From assembly GCF_019977275.1 (NCBI RefSeq), contig NZ_AP024650.1, positions 1,116,001 to 1,180,000 of the forward strand: a stretch of DNA of 64,000 nt, given 5' to 3'. This DNA is from Arthrobacter sp. StoSoilB19 (lineage in GTDB: Bacteria; Actinomycetota; Actinomycetes; Actinomycetales; Micrococcaceae). How positions within the stretch are numbered: the first letter of the stretch is position 1; the number at the start of each line of letters is the position of its first letter. Shown here piece after piece: positions 43,204 through 51,991 of the stretch. The position numbers and the translations under genes are program-made. The notes under the pieces were generated by a model. That model saw nothing but the letters and a program-made list of their open reading frames with translations, was not told the DNA's origin and did not search any database.

Positions 43204-43653
43204 ATGGACGCTTCAGGAATCGGGCGCGTCCCCGAAGGCCCGGTCCGGCGCATGCTGGCCGCGGCCAACCGCCATGACCTCGAGGCCATGGTGTCCCAGT
43301 TCGCGGAGGACTACCGGAACACCACCCCCGTCCACCCGGCCCGCAGCTTCACGGGCTCCGCGCAGGTCCGGAAGAACTGGACGGCGCTCTTTGCCGGCCT
43401 GCCGGACCTCACCCTGACGGTCCATGACGCGGCCACCGGACCGGACGGTAAAGTCTGGATCGAATGGAGCAACCGCGGCACCCGGCCGGACGGATCCGTG
43501 CAGCGCGCCGCAGGGGTGGCCATCTTCACCCACCGCGACGACAAAATCGCCGCCGCCCAGTTCTACCTCGAACCCGTGGACCAGGACTCCGGCGACGTGA
43601 ACCAGGCCGTCAGCGAGGCAGTCCATGGGGCAGCCGGAGGTGACCGGTCATGA
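43204..43653 (+). CDS. SnoaL/NTF2-like protein
   Basis: The 149-residue protein is an NTF2-like cone fold (RMLAAANRHDLEAMVSQFAE, WTALFAGLPDLTLTVHDAAT, VWIEWSNRGTRPDGS). Members isomerise or hydrolyse small ligands or only bind them. AAGGAGCAGATC precedes the ATG. Its stop overlaps the NmrA-like gene start as ATGA. It is the first gene after the TetR operator. Confidence 0.82.
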   Translation: MDASGIGRVPEGPVRRMLAAANRHDLEAMVSQFAEDYRNTTPVHPARSFTGSAQVRKNWTALFAGLPDLTLTVHDAATGPDGKVWIEWSNRGTRPDGSVQRAAGVAIFTHRDDKIAAAQFYLEPVDQDSGDVNQAVSEAVHGAAGGDRS

Positions 43654-44540
43654 TCCTGGTGGTCGGCGGTACAGGCCGCCTTGGCCGCGCCGTGGTTCCC
43701 CTGCTCGTTGCCGCAGGGCAACAGGTCCGCATCATGGCCCGGGGCAAGTCCCAGCCCTTCCCGCAAAAGATGGGCGACGGCGTCGAACTCCTTCACGGGG
43801 ACCTCGGCTCTGACGCGGACTGCAGGCAGGCGGTGGCTGGCTGCAGTGAGGTGGTGTTCGCGGCGTCGGGGTTCGGGATCAAGGACTCCAGCCCGCGCGC
43901 GGTTGACCGCGACGGCGCCATCCGGCTGGTCCGCGCGGCGGCCGCGGCCGGAGTGCGGCACGTGGTGATGATGTCCATGCCCGGCGCTGCCGCGGACGGG
44001 CCCATCGATTTCCTGCGCTGCAAAGCCGCGGCCGAGGACGCCGTGCGCTCCTCCGGCATGGACTGGACGATCGTCCGGATCGGCGCCCTCCTGGAACAGC
44101 GGCTGGAGATCATGACGGCGCCGCTTGAGTCGAAGGGCAAGGTGCCCGTGTTCGGCTCGGGGTCCGCCCCGGTGACCTATACCTCGGTCCGGGACGCGGC
44201 CGCCGTCGTGGTCCGTGCCCTCCGCGACCCGGCGCTGCGGAACCGCGTCATCGAATGGGGCTCGCAGACGCTCCCCGCACATGAGGTGGCGGAGGCTCTG
44301 CTTGCCCGGGCCGGCCATGGATCAATCCAGCGGGTTCCGGCCGCCGCCGTCCGGCTGCTGTCCGTGGCGGCCAGGCCGCTTTCACCGTTCCTTGCCCGGG
44401 TGGCGGGTGCCGCGGCCTGGGAGGAATCGGGGGCGGCGGCGTTCGAGTTTGGCCCAGCGCGGGCCGAGTTTCCCGACATCCCGGTCACCGGGCTGCAGCA
44501 GGTCCTCGAGGCGTCAGGTGCTCCGGGATCTCTGGCCTAG
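43650..44540 (+). CDS. NmrA-like NAD(P)-binding SDR protein
   Basis: The 296-residue atypical short-chain reductase has the Rossmann motif VVGGTGRLGRAVVPLLVAAG, a VRHVVMMSMPGA strand, and DWTIVRIGALLEQ, as in NmrA/NDUFA9-like proteins. The Tyr-x-x-x-Lys pair of classical SDRs is absent. It may reduce a quinone or carbonyl compound or sense the NAD(P) state. It is translationally coupled to the NTF2 gene, and the deaminase gene follows after 20 bases. Confidence 0.85.
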   Translation: MILVVGGTGRLGRAVVPLLVAAGQQVRIMARGKSQPFPQKMGDGVELLHGDLGSDADCRQAVAGCSEVVFAASGFGIKDSSPRAVDRDGAIRLVRAAAAAGVRHVVMMSMPGAAADGPIDFLRCKAAAEDAVRSSGMDWTIVRIGALLEQRLEIMTAPLESKGKVPVFGSGSAPVTYTSVRDAAAVVVRALRDPALRNRVIEWGSQTLPAHEVAEALLARAGHGSIQRVPAAAVRLLSVAARPLSPFLARVAGAAAWEESGAAAFEFGPARAEFPDIPVTGLQQVLEASGAPGSLA

Positions 44541-44560
44541 CCGCGTGCAACAATGGCGCC

Positions 44561-45040
44561 ATGACCCATGAGCAGCATGAATCCACCGCGCCGGAACCAG
44601 ACCGCGCCGCCCACCCCGCATTCGAAGCCGCCTACCAGGCCGCCCAAAAGAGCCTGGCCGAGGGCGGGATCCCCATCGGGGCGGCGCTCGCCCGGGACGG
44701 CGTGGTGGTTGCCAGCGGGCATAACGAGCGGGTCCAGAACGCCGATCCGATCGCGCACGGCGAGATGTCCGCGCTGCGCGTCGCCGGCCGGCAAAAGAGC
44801 TACCGGGACACCACGCTCTACACCACGCTGGCACCCTGTGCCATGTGCGCGGGAACCATCATCCAGTTCAAGATCCCCCGCGTGGTGGTGGGGGAGGCAC
44901 GCACGTTCGACGGCGAATTGGAGCTCCTGCGGTCCCGCGGGGTTGAGGTGGTGGTGCTGGACGATCAGCGCTGCGTGGACATGATGCGCACCTTCCAGTC
45001 CGACCACCCGGAGCTGTGGGCCGAGGACATCGCGGAGTAG
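44561..45040 (+). CDS. Cytosine deaminase, yeast FCY1-like nucleoside deaminase family
   Basis: The 159-residue zinc enzyme has AHGEMSALR and LYTTLAPCAMCAGTIIQF, giving His, Glu and two Cys of the deaminase site. HGE in place of HAE, KSYRDTTLYTTLAPC, and the C-terminus VVLDDQRCVDMM with ELWAEDIAE follow the pattern of yeast cytosine deaminase very closely. It would convert cytosine to uracil for pyrimidine salvage. It follows the NmrA-like gene closely and may share the TetR-controlled message. The substrate call rests on the FCY1 likeness and remains an inference. Confidence 0.85.
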   Translation: MTHEQHESTAPEPDRAAHPAFEAAYQAAQKSLAEGGIPIGAALARDGVVVASGHNERVQNADPIAHGEMSALRVAGRQKSYRDTTLYTTLAPCAMCAGTIIQFKIPRVVVGEARTFDGELELLRSRGVEVVVLDDQRCVDMMRTFQSDHPELWAEDIAE

Positions 45041-45048
45041 GGGTGCGA

Positions 45049-45066
45049 GGCAGCTGGCTAGCTGCC
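45049..45066. terminator. Hairpin between convergent deaminase and toxin genes
   Basis: GGCAGCT (45049-45055) and AGCTGCC (45060-45066) form a 7-bp stem with a 4-nt loop, overlapping the stop codon of the PIN toxin gene. It is short and lacks a U-run. Confidence 0.4.
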
Positions 45067-45450
45067 CGGGGAGATCGTGTGAAGTCCTGCTCGGGTTGCT
45101 GCCCCCAGCAGTTCCTTGCCGAAGGCGATCAACCGGTCTGCTTCAAGCCTGATCGCAGCCGCGAGGTGGATCGCGTCCGCGCTGCGCAATTTACCTGGCA
45201 GTGCGGCCGCGTACAGGAGGTCTGAACGCGTCAGGTCCACCAGGTTGATTCCGGTCAACACCGCGTTAACCAGTTCCGGCGGCAGGCCGCGGCGGTTGGC
45301 GGCGCAGTGCAACTCCGTGTGAAGGAGCATCGAGGCAACAAGTCGGTCACCCCGCTGCGCCGCCGTTGAAAGAAACTCCGCAGTGGGACCGGACTCAGGT
45401 TCCTCGACCACCAGTTTCAGGGCCGCCGACGTGTCGACGTACAGAATCAC
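45058..45450 (-). CDS. PIN domain toxin, VapC type
   Basis: The 130-residue protein is a PIN ribonuclease with the acidic residues in place: Asp6 in YVDTSAALK, Glu46 in LHTELHCAA, Asp92 in SADAIHLAAAI, and Asp105. It would cleave tRNA or other RNA when free of antitoxin. The start overlaps the antitoxin stop by four bases (ATGA), so the pair is translated together. Antitoxin first, toxin second is the usual order. Confidence 0.9.
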   Translation of the reverse strand: MILYVDTSAALKLVVEEPESGPTAEFLSTAAQRGDRLVASMLLHTELHCAANRRGLPPELVNAVLTGINLVDLTRSDLLYAAALPGKLRSADAIHLAAAIRLEADRLIAFGKELLGAATRAGLHTISPGS

Positions 45451-45713
45451 CGGTCGCCGCGGAGGTCTGCGATTATGTCGGCCGTGCCCACATCAGACGT
45501 CACGCGTTGGAGCAACTGGAAGTCGACCAGGCTTTCCGCGGCCTGCCGCACGCTGCCGGACAGGAGCAGGCGCTCGAAGGGTGAGGCTGCAGGCGGGATA
45601 AGGGTGGCGGCAACTTCGCCGTTATTCGTAACATCGATGGTTTCGCCGTTTTTCACCCGCTCCAGGATTTTGCTGCTTTGATTCCTTAGCTCGCGGTGGG
45701 GGATTGTTGTCAT
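45447..45713 (-). CDS. Antitoxin of the Phd/YefM family
   Basis: The 88-residue protein has a Phd/YefM N-terminal DNA-binding part (TTIPHRELRNQSSKILERVK, then IDVTNNGEVAATLIPP). The C-terminal tail (LLSGSVRQAAESLVDFQLLQ) would wrap the toxin. GGAGG lies six bases before ATG 45713; nine further codons are open upstream without a ribosome site. Repeats at the start region suggest autoregulation with the PIN toxin. Confidence 0.88.
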   Translation of the reverse strand: MTTIPHRELRNQSSKILERVKNGETIDVTNNGEVAATLIPPAASPFERLLLSGSVRQAAESLVDFQLLQRVTSDVGTADIIADLRGDR

Positions 45714-45723
45714 GGCACACCTC

Positions 45724-45752
45724 CGTAGCAATCGTAGCATTCGCTTCGAAGC
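45724..45752. promoter_or_regulatory. Repeats in the toxin-antitoxin promoter
   Basis: CGTAGCA occurs at 45724-45730 and 45733-45739 with a 9-bp period. The perfect palindrome GCTTCGAAGC lies at 45743-45752. Both are just upstream of the antitoxin start and are candidate sites for the antitoxin complex. Confidence 0.45.
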
Positions 45753-45759
45753 CTAGGAC

Positions 45760-46533
45760 TCAACGACTGACGGCAGCCACCTCAACCTGTACCCCTGCGT
45801 CCCGGAACTTCTGCACCTGGGCGGGGTTGGCGCCGTCGTCCGTCACCAAAGTCCATGGCAGCGCCAGCCGCACCCAGGCGTGGAAGGGGCGCAGCCCCAG
45901 CTTGGAGGAGTCGGCCAAAACATAGACTTCCCGGCCGCGCCGGGCCATGAGCTCCTTGAGCCGGGTCTGGGCATGGTCGGCTTCGCAGATGCCGTCCTCG
46001 GCCGTGACGGCGTCGGCGCCCAGGAACACGCGGTCAAAGCTCATCCGCTCCAGCGCCGCCTCCGCCAGCGGACCCACAAAACTCTGCGAAAGGCTGCGCA
46101 GCCGGCCGCCCAGGCAGTCCACCTCGATGCCCTCGGACTCGGCCAGTTCCTGCATGGTGTTGATGCCCGGCGTGGTGACCGCGAGCTTCCCGAACCCGCG
46201 CAGTTCGTGGGCCAGGGCACCCACTGTGGAGCCGGCGTCGAGCAGGATGTTTTCCCCGGGCCGGATCAGGGCCGCCGCCCAGCGGGCGATGGCGTGTTTC
46301 TGCTCGAACGCCTCGCCGGTGCGCTGCCGCAGCGACGCCTCGGGGTGGGCGCCCAGTGCCATGGCACCGCCGTAGGTGCGGGCCAGCCGGCCCTGTCCGT
46401 TCAGCAAAGCCAGGTCGCGGCGGATGGTGGAGGCCGTCACCTGGAACCGGGCGGAGAGCTCCTCCACGGAGGCCAGCCCGGTGGTCACGGCAAGGTGGTA
46501 GATCTCCTCGCGCCGCGCGTTTGCGCTCAGCAT
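45760..46533 (-). CDS. DeoR family transcriptional regulator
   Basis: The 257-residue protein has a DeoR helix-turn-helix (LASVEELSARFQVTASTIRR, then LALLNGQGRLARTYGGA) and a DeoRC phosphosugar sensor (ENILLDAGSTVGALAHEL, FLGADAVTAEDGI). It stands downstream of the four-carbon acid sugar genes on the same strand. A strong terminator separates them, so it has its own promoter. Regulators of this type often control threonate or erythronate pathways, and it probably represses the neighbouring operon. Confidence 0.9.
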   Translation of the reverse strand: MLSANARREEIYHLAVTTGLASVEELSARFQVTASTIRRDLALLNGQGRLARTYGGAMALGAHPEASLRQRTGEAFEQKHAIARWAAALIRPGENILLDAGSTVGALAHELRGFGKLAVTTPGINTMQELAESEGIEVDCLGGRLRSLSQSFVGPLAEAALERMSFDRVFLGADAVTAEDGICEADHAQTRLKELMARRGREVYVLADSSKLGLRPFHAWVRLALPWTLVTDDGANPAQVQKFRDAGVQVEVAAVSR

Positions 46534-46622
46534 TCCCGGTCTCCTCCCGTGGGCATGGCGGTGGCAGTGCTAACCATGCTAGTTCCGGCTCCGGCAAGTT
46601 CCGCAGCCCAGAGCCGGCAAAA

Positions 46623-46654
46623 CGGCCGGTCAGCAATATTACGCTGACCGGCCG
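46623..46654 (-). terminator. Terminator of the threonate/erythronate operon
   Basis: CGGCCGGTCAGC (46623-46634) and GCTGACCGGCCG (46643-46654) form a perfect 12-bp stem with an 8-nt loop. On the minus strand it is followed by TTTT, so it is a good intrinsic terminator after the PdxA2 gene. Confidence 0.88.
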
Positions 46655-46668
46655 ATTCTTCCGTGCGG

Positions 46669-47673
46669 CTAGGGGGCCTCGTCGCGCGACGGCGCCAGGT
46701 CAACTGCCTGCCGCAGTGCCTCCAGCAGCGACTCATGGTCCGCGATGTTCTTGCCCGCGATGTCGAACGCCGTGCCGTGGTCCACGGACGTGCGCACCAC
46801 GGGCAGGCCCACCGTGATGTTCACGCCGTTCTCCAGGCCCAAAACCTTCACCGGGCCGTGGCCCTGGTCGTGGTACTGGGCCACCACCAGGTCGAAGTCG
46901 CCGCGGCCGGCCAGGAAGAACAGGGTGTCCGCCGGGAGCGGGCCAAAGGCGTCGATCCCGTCCGCCTGGGCCTTCTCGATGCCCGGCTGGATCTTCTCCG
47001 CCTCCTCGCCGTAGCCGAACAGCCCGTTCTCGCCCGCGTGCGGGTTGATGGCGCACACGGCGATCCGCGGATTCTCGATGCCGGACGCGCGCAGCAGTTC
47101 ATAGCCCCGCTTGATGGTCCGGTACACCAGGTCGCCGTTGATCTTGGCGATCGCATCGATCAGGCCGATGTGGGTGGTCACGTGGATGACGCGCATCTTG
47201 GGCGCCGTCAGCATCATGGACACTTCCTCGGTGCCGGTCAGTTCGGCAAGGAGTTCGGTGTGGCCGGGGAACTTGTGCCCGGCCGCGTGCAGCGCCGCCT
47301 TGTTCAGCGGCCCGGTGCAGATGGCGTCCACCTGCCGGTCCATGGCCAGCTGGACGGCCTTCTCGATAAAGAGGTAGGACCCGTGTCCGGCGGCGGCGGA
47401 GAGCTCGCCCCAGGCAAGGTCCTCCGGGATGCAGTCGATGTCCAGCACGTCGATGGTGCCTTCCTCGAACAAAGCCTCGGACGGCTCCAGGACCGGGCGC
47501 AGGGTCAGCGGGCTGGCGACGATGTCCGCTGCCAGCCGCATCCGGCGGAGGTCGCCGATGACCAGCATCCGCGCCTTTGACCGAAGCTCCGCGTCGGCAA
47601 GCGCTTTGACGATGATTTCCGGGCCAATGCCGGCCGCATCGCCCATGGTGATGGCAACAATCGGGCGTCCCAT
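46669..47673 (-). CDS. pdxA2: PdxA2-type 4-phosphate dehydrogenase of four-carbon acid sugars
   Basis: The 334-residue protein has the PdxA family motifs TMGDAAGIGPEI, CTGPLNKAALH, FPGHTELLAELTG, INPHAGENGLFG and YHDQGHGPVKVLG, holding the three metal-binding His. Pairing with a DUF1537 kinase identifies the PdxA2 branch, which oxidises D-threonate or D-erythronate 4-phosphate; decarboxylation then gives dihydroxyacetone phosphate. Vitamin B6 synthesis is unlikely here. Its start overlaps the kinase stop by one base. Confidence 0.88.
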   Translation of the reverse strand: MGRPIVAITMGDAAGIGPEIIVKALADAELRSKARMLVIGDLRRMRLAADIVASPLTLRPVLEPSEALFEEGTIDVLDIDCIPEDLAWGELSAAAGHGSYLFIEKAVQLAMDRQVDAICTGPLNKAALHAAGHKFPGHTELLAELTGTEEVSMMLTAPKMRVIHVTTHIGLIDAIAKINGDLVYRTIKRGYELLRASGIENPRIAVCAINPHAGENGLFGYGEEAEKIQPGIEKAQADGIDAFGPLPADTLFFLAGRGDFDLVVAQYHDQGHGPVKVLGLENGVNITVGLPVVRTSVDHGTAFDIAGKNIADHESLLEALRQAVDLAPSRDEAP

Positions 47674-48875
47674 TATTTGATACTCATTTCAGTCGTGGTG
47701 GCAGTAAGGAAGTTGGTGGTCCGGGCCAGGGTCCCGGCGTCGCCGAACGCGCCGGCCTTGGTGACCAGCAGGGGAAGTGACCCGGGAAGCAGGCTCATCA
47801 CGACGCCGGGCTCAATCTCTCCGAGGACGGTGAAGCTGCCGGCGCCGAGGGCTTTCAGGACCGCCGTGGCCGTCTCCCCGCCGGTGAGGACCAGGGCGTC
47901 GCAGTGCCCGATGCCCGCCGCGGTGGCACGGGCCAGGGCCGCCGCCACAACAAGTGCCTGCGACTTGTCCACGGCGCCCATGGGGTCCGGGGTCAGCACC
48001 ACGTTTGTCCGCCCCATCGCCTGGGCAACCAGGTGAGGGACCGCAGTGCCGTCCAGGGTGGCGTGGTCCAGGGTGATGTGTTCAGCCCCGGCCGCGACCA
48101 GCTCACCAATCTGCTGCCGGGCAAGGGCGGAGTAGCTGCCGATCACGGTCAGGGTCCGGCTGACGCGCCGAACCTGCGCGTTTTGCGCAGAGGCTCGTTC
48201 TTCGCGGTCCGCGATGTGCCCTGCCAGGCCGCCGGAACCGACCAGGAGGGCGGGGAAGTCCAGCAGGTCCGCGGCAGCCGCGATGGCCTTGAGGTCATCG
48301 TCGGAGACGGCGTCCAGTACGACGGCGTCAATTCCGCGTTCCTGCATGTCCCGCAGGTGCCGCGCGAGTTCCTCCGGCGTGCGTCCGGTTGTTCCGGCGA
48401 CTTCGGCGGTGAGGCCGCCGGCGGCGAGTGCCGCGGCGGTGTCCCCGTCAAAGTTCCCTGCGGTGTGGGGAACACCGTTGACGCGCACGATGCCGCCGAG
48501 GGTGGTCCGTCCCGTGCCCGGGAACGCGGGGGCAACAACGGCCAGGCCTTTGCCGCGGCCCTGGGCGAGCCGCGCCAGTGTTGCCGCCACTTCCACGCCC
48601 ACGTTGCCGCGCAGCAGTGAATCAATCTTCTTGAAGACCCGCCGGTGCTGGCCCAGGGCCCGGCCGGCCGCCGCCGTGACGGCCTTGGCTGCTTCCGCGG
48701 GAGGCAGGTAGCGGCTCTCGGTATTGATCGAAAGAATCCCGGCGTCGGGCCAAGCGCTGTCGATGTCGAGGATGACGGAACTGCTGTGCGTGGGCCCGTA
48801 GGCTGCGGCCGCATCCGCCGCTCCCGTCAGGTCGTCGGCAATGATTGCCCAGCGCATGGCTGCGTTGGTGTTCAT
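47673..48875 (-). CDS. dtnK: Four-carbon acid sugar kinase (DUF1537), D-threonate/D-erythronate kinase
   Basis: The 400-residue protein has the OtnK/DtnK N-terminal motif [18 protein letters not shown], then [18 protein letters not shown] and [20 protein letters not shown]. The C-terminal nucleotide-binding part contains [19 protein letters not shown]. It phosphorylates D-threonate or D-erythronate at C4 with ATP. The gene overlaps its neighbours on both sides (four bases with the permease, one with PdxA2), so the three are one operon. The assignment to threonate or erythronate follows the partner gene and is not settled by sequence. Confidence 0.88.
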   Translation of the reverse strand: MNTNAAMRWAIIADDLTGAADAAAAYGPTHSSSVILDIDSAWPDAGILSINTESRYLPPAEAAKAVTAAAGRALGQHRRVFKKIDSLLRGNVGVEVAATLARLAQGRGKGLAVVAPAFPGTGRTTLGGIVRVNGVPHTAGNFDGDTAAALAAGGLTAEVAGTTGRTPEELARHLRDMQERGIDAVVLDAVSDDDLKAIAAAADLLDFPALLVGSGGLAGHIADREERASAQNAQVRRVSRTLTVIGSYSALARQQIGELVAAGAEHITLDHATLDGTAVPHLVAQAMGRTNVVLTPDPMGAVDKSQALVVAAALARATAAGIGHCDALVLTGGETATAVLKALGAGSFTVLGEIEPGVVMSLLPGSLPLLVTKAGAFGDAGTLARTTNFLTATTTEMSIK

Positions 48876-49861
48876 ACTGCTGGGGACACCTCGAGAGTCT
48901 CCACGGTCTGCTTGGCTTTCAGGCGCTTAGCGTACCAAGCGACCATGAGGGGGCAGCCGATGGCGGTGACCACCACGGAGGCGGCAACCAGCACGGTGGC
49001 GGGGCCGGCTGCGGGAGCGTAGGCCGGATTGGCTGCCGCCACCAGCATGGGAACGGTCGCTGCGTTGCCGGCCGTGGTGGCTGCCGCCAGGCCGGCAATG
49101 CCCGAGCCGCCGGTCAGCTTGTCCGCAAGGAAGAGCACGGCGCCGCCGGCGATGAGGACGAACAGGCCGAGCGCCACTCCCAGCAGTCCCGCGTTGACAA
49201 CCTGTCCCAGGTTCAGGCCGAAGCCCAGCGCGAGGGCGAAGAACGGAATGAGGACGGGGGCCGCGGAGGACAGGAACTTGCGCATGGCCGGATCCAGGGC
49301 GCCCAGGATGGCTCCGAGGAGCAGGGGGATGATGGCACCCACCAGGGCCTGCCAGGGGAAGGCGGACAGTCCGGCGACGCCGAGGGTCACCATGGTCAGG
49401 AAGGGGCCGGATTCCAGGGTCATGACGGAGTAGGCCGCCACATCCTTGGGCTTGCCGTACTGGCCCATCAGGGCCATGTACATTCCGCCGTTGGTGTCAT
49501 TGAGGGCCGCCAGGATGGCCAGGACAGAAAGGCCCGACAGGATCCCGCCGTCAATGGGAAGTTCGCCCAGGAACCTGCCGGCGATGACGCCGATGATGAT
49601 CGCGAACAGGACCTTGCTGCCGAAGAGGACGCCGCCCTTTTTCAGGATGTACGGGGTGGCCTTGATATCGATGCTGGCGCCCATGCAGACATAGAAGACC
49701 GCAAGGATGGTGGTGCCACCGGTGAAGAGTGCGCCGGTGAAGGAGCCGAAGAACTTGGCGGAATCCGGGGCGAAGGTGCCGAGAAGGGCACCGATCAGCA
49801 GGGGAATCAGCATCATGCCGCCGGGAACTTTTTCCATGGTGGCCTTGATTGGGACAGACAT
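48872..49861 (-). CDS. 2-keto-3-deoxygluconate permease family transporter (KdgT type)
   Basis: The 329-residue membrane protein has about ten helices and KdgT-family segments ([24 protein letters not shown]-like region [40 protein letters not shown]). The family imports 2-keto-3-deoxygluconate with protons. In this operon the substrate is more likely D-threonate, D-erythronate or a related four-carbon acid sugar. It is the first gene of the three-gene operon and has its start at the ATG 49861. Confidence 0.87.
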   Translation of the reverse strand: MSVPIKATMEKVPGGMMLIPLLIGALLGTFAPDSAKFFGSFTGALFTGGTTILAVFYVCMGASIDIKATPYILKKGGVLFGSKVLFAIIIGVIAGRFLGELPIDGGILSGLSVLAILAALNDTNGGMYMALMGQYGKPKDVAAYSVMTLESGPFLTMVTLGVAGLSAFPWQALVGAIIPLLLGAILGALDPAMRKFLSSAAPVLIPFFALALGFGLNLGQVVNAGLLGVALGLFVLIAGGAVLFLADKLTGGSGIAGLAAATTAGNAATVPMLVAAANPAYAPAAGPATVLVAASVVVTAIGCPLMVAWYAKRLKAKQTVETLEVSPAV

Positions 49862-50069
49862 GAATCAACCTCATTGTTGTTGGGGGAGAGGGGCCGAGCA
49901 GTCAGCTCGAAGCATGATGTAGATCATATGCCGCACTGCGCGTTAAGCGCAAGCCACCTTGCGTGAACCGCGCAGCACGTTGGAGGCCGGCATCGCGGCG
50001 TTGCGATGTCTCACGCTTCCCGCGAGTAGCATTGCTGCCACTTGACCAGCGTCGGAAGGAAGCAGCGCC

Positions 50070-50276
50070 ATGCAGTACGTCGTCATGCAGGTGATCCTCA
50101 AGGAGAAACTGTGGGGAACCGGTTCGGGCAACCTGACCTCGCTGGAAAAAGCCATCAACGACCAGGCCGCGAAGGGCTACCGGCTCCACACCATCACCAC
50201 GTCCAGCAGCGGGAGCAAGGGACTTGGCGGCGGTGACCGCATCCAGGCAACGATGGTCTTCGAGAGCCTGGTCTAG
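50070..50276 (+). CDS. DUF4177-like small protein
   Basis: The 68-residue protein reads YVVMQVILKEKLWGTGSGNL, then LEKAINDQAAKGYRLHTITT. This is the strand-helix-strand pattern of DUF4177, a small cytosolic domain of unknown role. It is divergent from the KdgT-type gene with a 208-bp gap that should hold both promoters. GGAAGGAAG lies upstream of the ATG. Confidence 0.75.
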   Translation: MQYVVMQVILKEKLWGTGSGNLTSLEKAINDQAAKGYRLHTITTSSSGSKGLGGGDRIQATMVFESLV

Positions 50277-50321
50277 GTCCACACCTCCAATCGAGCCGCG
50301 ACCCCTGAATAGCCCGCCGCG

Positions 50322-50726
50322 ATGAGTCAGGCTGCTGTCCGGGAGGCCCGCCGACGATGGACCGGAACCATTGGGTGGCTTTTGCTCGTCCTCGCCTCGA
50401 TGGTCCTGATCGGCTATGGGATTGTGCGCGCCGATTTCTATTTCTGGCTGCCCACTCCGGCGGAGATGGAGGAGTCCTGGGTCGGTAACCGCTTCACCTA
50501 CGGCGGATGCGTGATGTCGATCGCGGCCGCCATCTGGTCGCACCGTCGTGGCAACCCCATCTGGGTGACTGTCTGCGTGGGGCTGCCGGGTGTGCTCGTG
50601 GGCTGGGCGGCACTGGCGGAGCCCTACAACCTGATGCGCTTCCTGGCCGCCGTCGTTGCGTTCCCACTGGCCCTGGGCGGCGTTGCTGAGGTTATCTGGG
50701 CGCGGGGCCGCCGACAACGGGGATAG
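50322..50726 (+). CDS. Hypothetical membrane protein
   Basis: The 134-residue protein has four predicted membrane helices (WLLLVLASMVLIGYGIV; YGGCVMSIAAAIW; VTVCVGLPGVLVGWAALA; FLAAVVAFPLALGGVAEVIW) and a basic start and end. No family is recognised. It starts 45 bases after the DUF4177 gene. Confidence 0.7.
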   Translation: MSQAAVREARRRWTGTIGWLLLVLASMVLIGYGIVRADFYFWLPTPAEMEESWVGNRFTYGGCVMSIAAAIWSHRRGNPIWVTVCVGLPGVLVGWAALAEPYNLMRFLAAVVAFPLALGGVAEVIWARGRRQRG

Positions 50727-50888
50727 CTGGGAAAGGCCTTCGGCATTCTTGGGCACCGCCCCCCGCAGGATTCACAGCACTCCACCCTTGACAGCCGGTC
50801 CAACGCGTAAGGAGGATCAAGGTGCCGGTGCGCGTGGCTGCCTAATGCACGCCGACCTGCGGTTTCGCTGCTCGAAAGGGGATACGGG

Positions 50889-51884
50889 ATGCGGCAAGCA
50901 CTCCCTCGCCACAAACCCTTCCGGCATGTAGCCGCAGTTTCCGCAGTCCTGCTGGCGCTCTCTCCCACGGCCTGCACGCCGAAGCCGCCGGAGCCCGCGC
51001 CTCCCGGGCCCGATGTCCATATCGCCGCGGTGGGCGACATGAACCCCGCCGACAACGTTGACCCTGACAGCCCGTCCGGGCGGAACGGCGCGGCGATAAC
51101 CAAGCTTGTGGAGAACAATGAGATTGACGCGTTCCTGGGGCTGGGGGACTTCCAGTACGAGACCGGATACTGCGACAACTACGTGAAGACCTGGACACCG
51201 CTGTGGGGCGGCACCAAACCCAAGCTGTATTGGGTGTCCGCGCCCAATCACGACTGGGAACCCGGCCGCAACGAAGACCTGGCGAAGTTCATGAACGGAC
51301 AATGCCCGGGATCTCCCGAGAAGGCGGCGATCAACCAGGAGCGTGGATTCATCCCGAACGGCGAGCCGTACTCGAAGGACTTCGGCAACTGGCACTTCGC
51401 CTTCCTGTCGTCCGCGCTGTGGCGGTACGACAAAGCGGAAGCTTCGGCTGCAACCACGTGGCTGGACAAGGACCTCGCCGCCGCCCAAAAGGCGGGGAAG
51501 TACCTGGCTGTCGTGTACCACGAGCCCTACTTCACCTCGGATACGGAGGAGCACGGGCGGGCCGGTGACCAGAAGCCGTGGATCGACCTGATGTGGAAGT
51601 ACAGGGTCCGGCTGACTTTGTCGGGGTCGCAGCACAACTACGAACGGTCCTGCCCGGTGAACAACGCGGACAAGTGCGTCAATGACGGGATGACGGCATT
51701 CCAGGTGTCCACCGGAGGCATCGATACGCGCCCGTTCATCAGCAAGCCAAAATACATCGCCAAGCGCTTCAGTGACACCCGCGGCTTCCTTCGGCTGACT
51801 CTGCACGGCGACGGGTCCTTCGACTGGAACTTCGTCCCCACCGCCGGCTCCAGCAAGGACTCGGGAACCCGCTCCGCACCCTAG
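50889..51884 (+). CDS. Secreted metallophosphoesterase lipoprotein
   Basis: The 331-residue protein has a lipoprotein signal ending LLALSPTAC, then a calcineurin-like fold: HIAAVGDMNPADN, FLGLGDFQYE, APNHDWEP, VVYHEPYFTS and LTLSGSQHNYERS provide the Asp, Asn and His metal ligands. It resembles purple-acid-phosphatase-like proteins and would hydrolyse phosphate esters outside the cell. AAAGGGGATACGGG precedes the ATG. It stands alone. Confidence 0.87.
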   Translation: MRQALPRHKPFRHVAAVSAVLLALSPTACTPKPPEPAPPGPDVHIAAVGDMNPADNVDPDSPSGRNGAAITKLVENNEIDAFLGLGDFQYETGYCDNYVKTWTPLWGGTKPKLYWVSAPNHDWEPGRNEDLAKFMNGQCPGSPEKAAINQERGFIPNGEPYSKDFGNWHFAFLSSALWRYDKAEASAATTWLDKDLAAAQKAGKYLAVVYHEPYFTSDTEEHGRAGDQKPWIDLMWKYRVRLTLSGSQHNYERSCPVNNADKCVNDGMTAFQVSTGGIDTRPFISKPKYIAKRFSDTRGFLRLTLHGDGSFDWNFVPTAGSSKDSGTRSAP

Positions 51885-51991
51885 GGCTGCACCCATGGAG
51901 ATAGAACCCCGGTGACCTTCGCCTCTACATCCACCGACGCCTGGCAAGCAGACTGGAGCGCAGGAAGTGCGGAGCAGGGAGGTGGCTCGCC

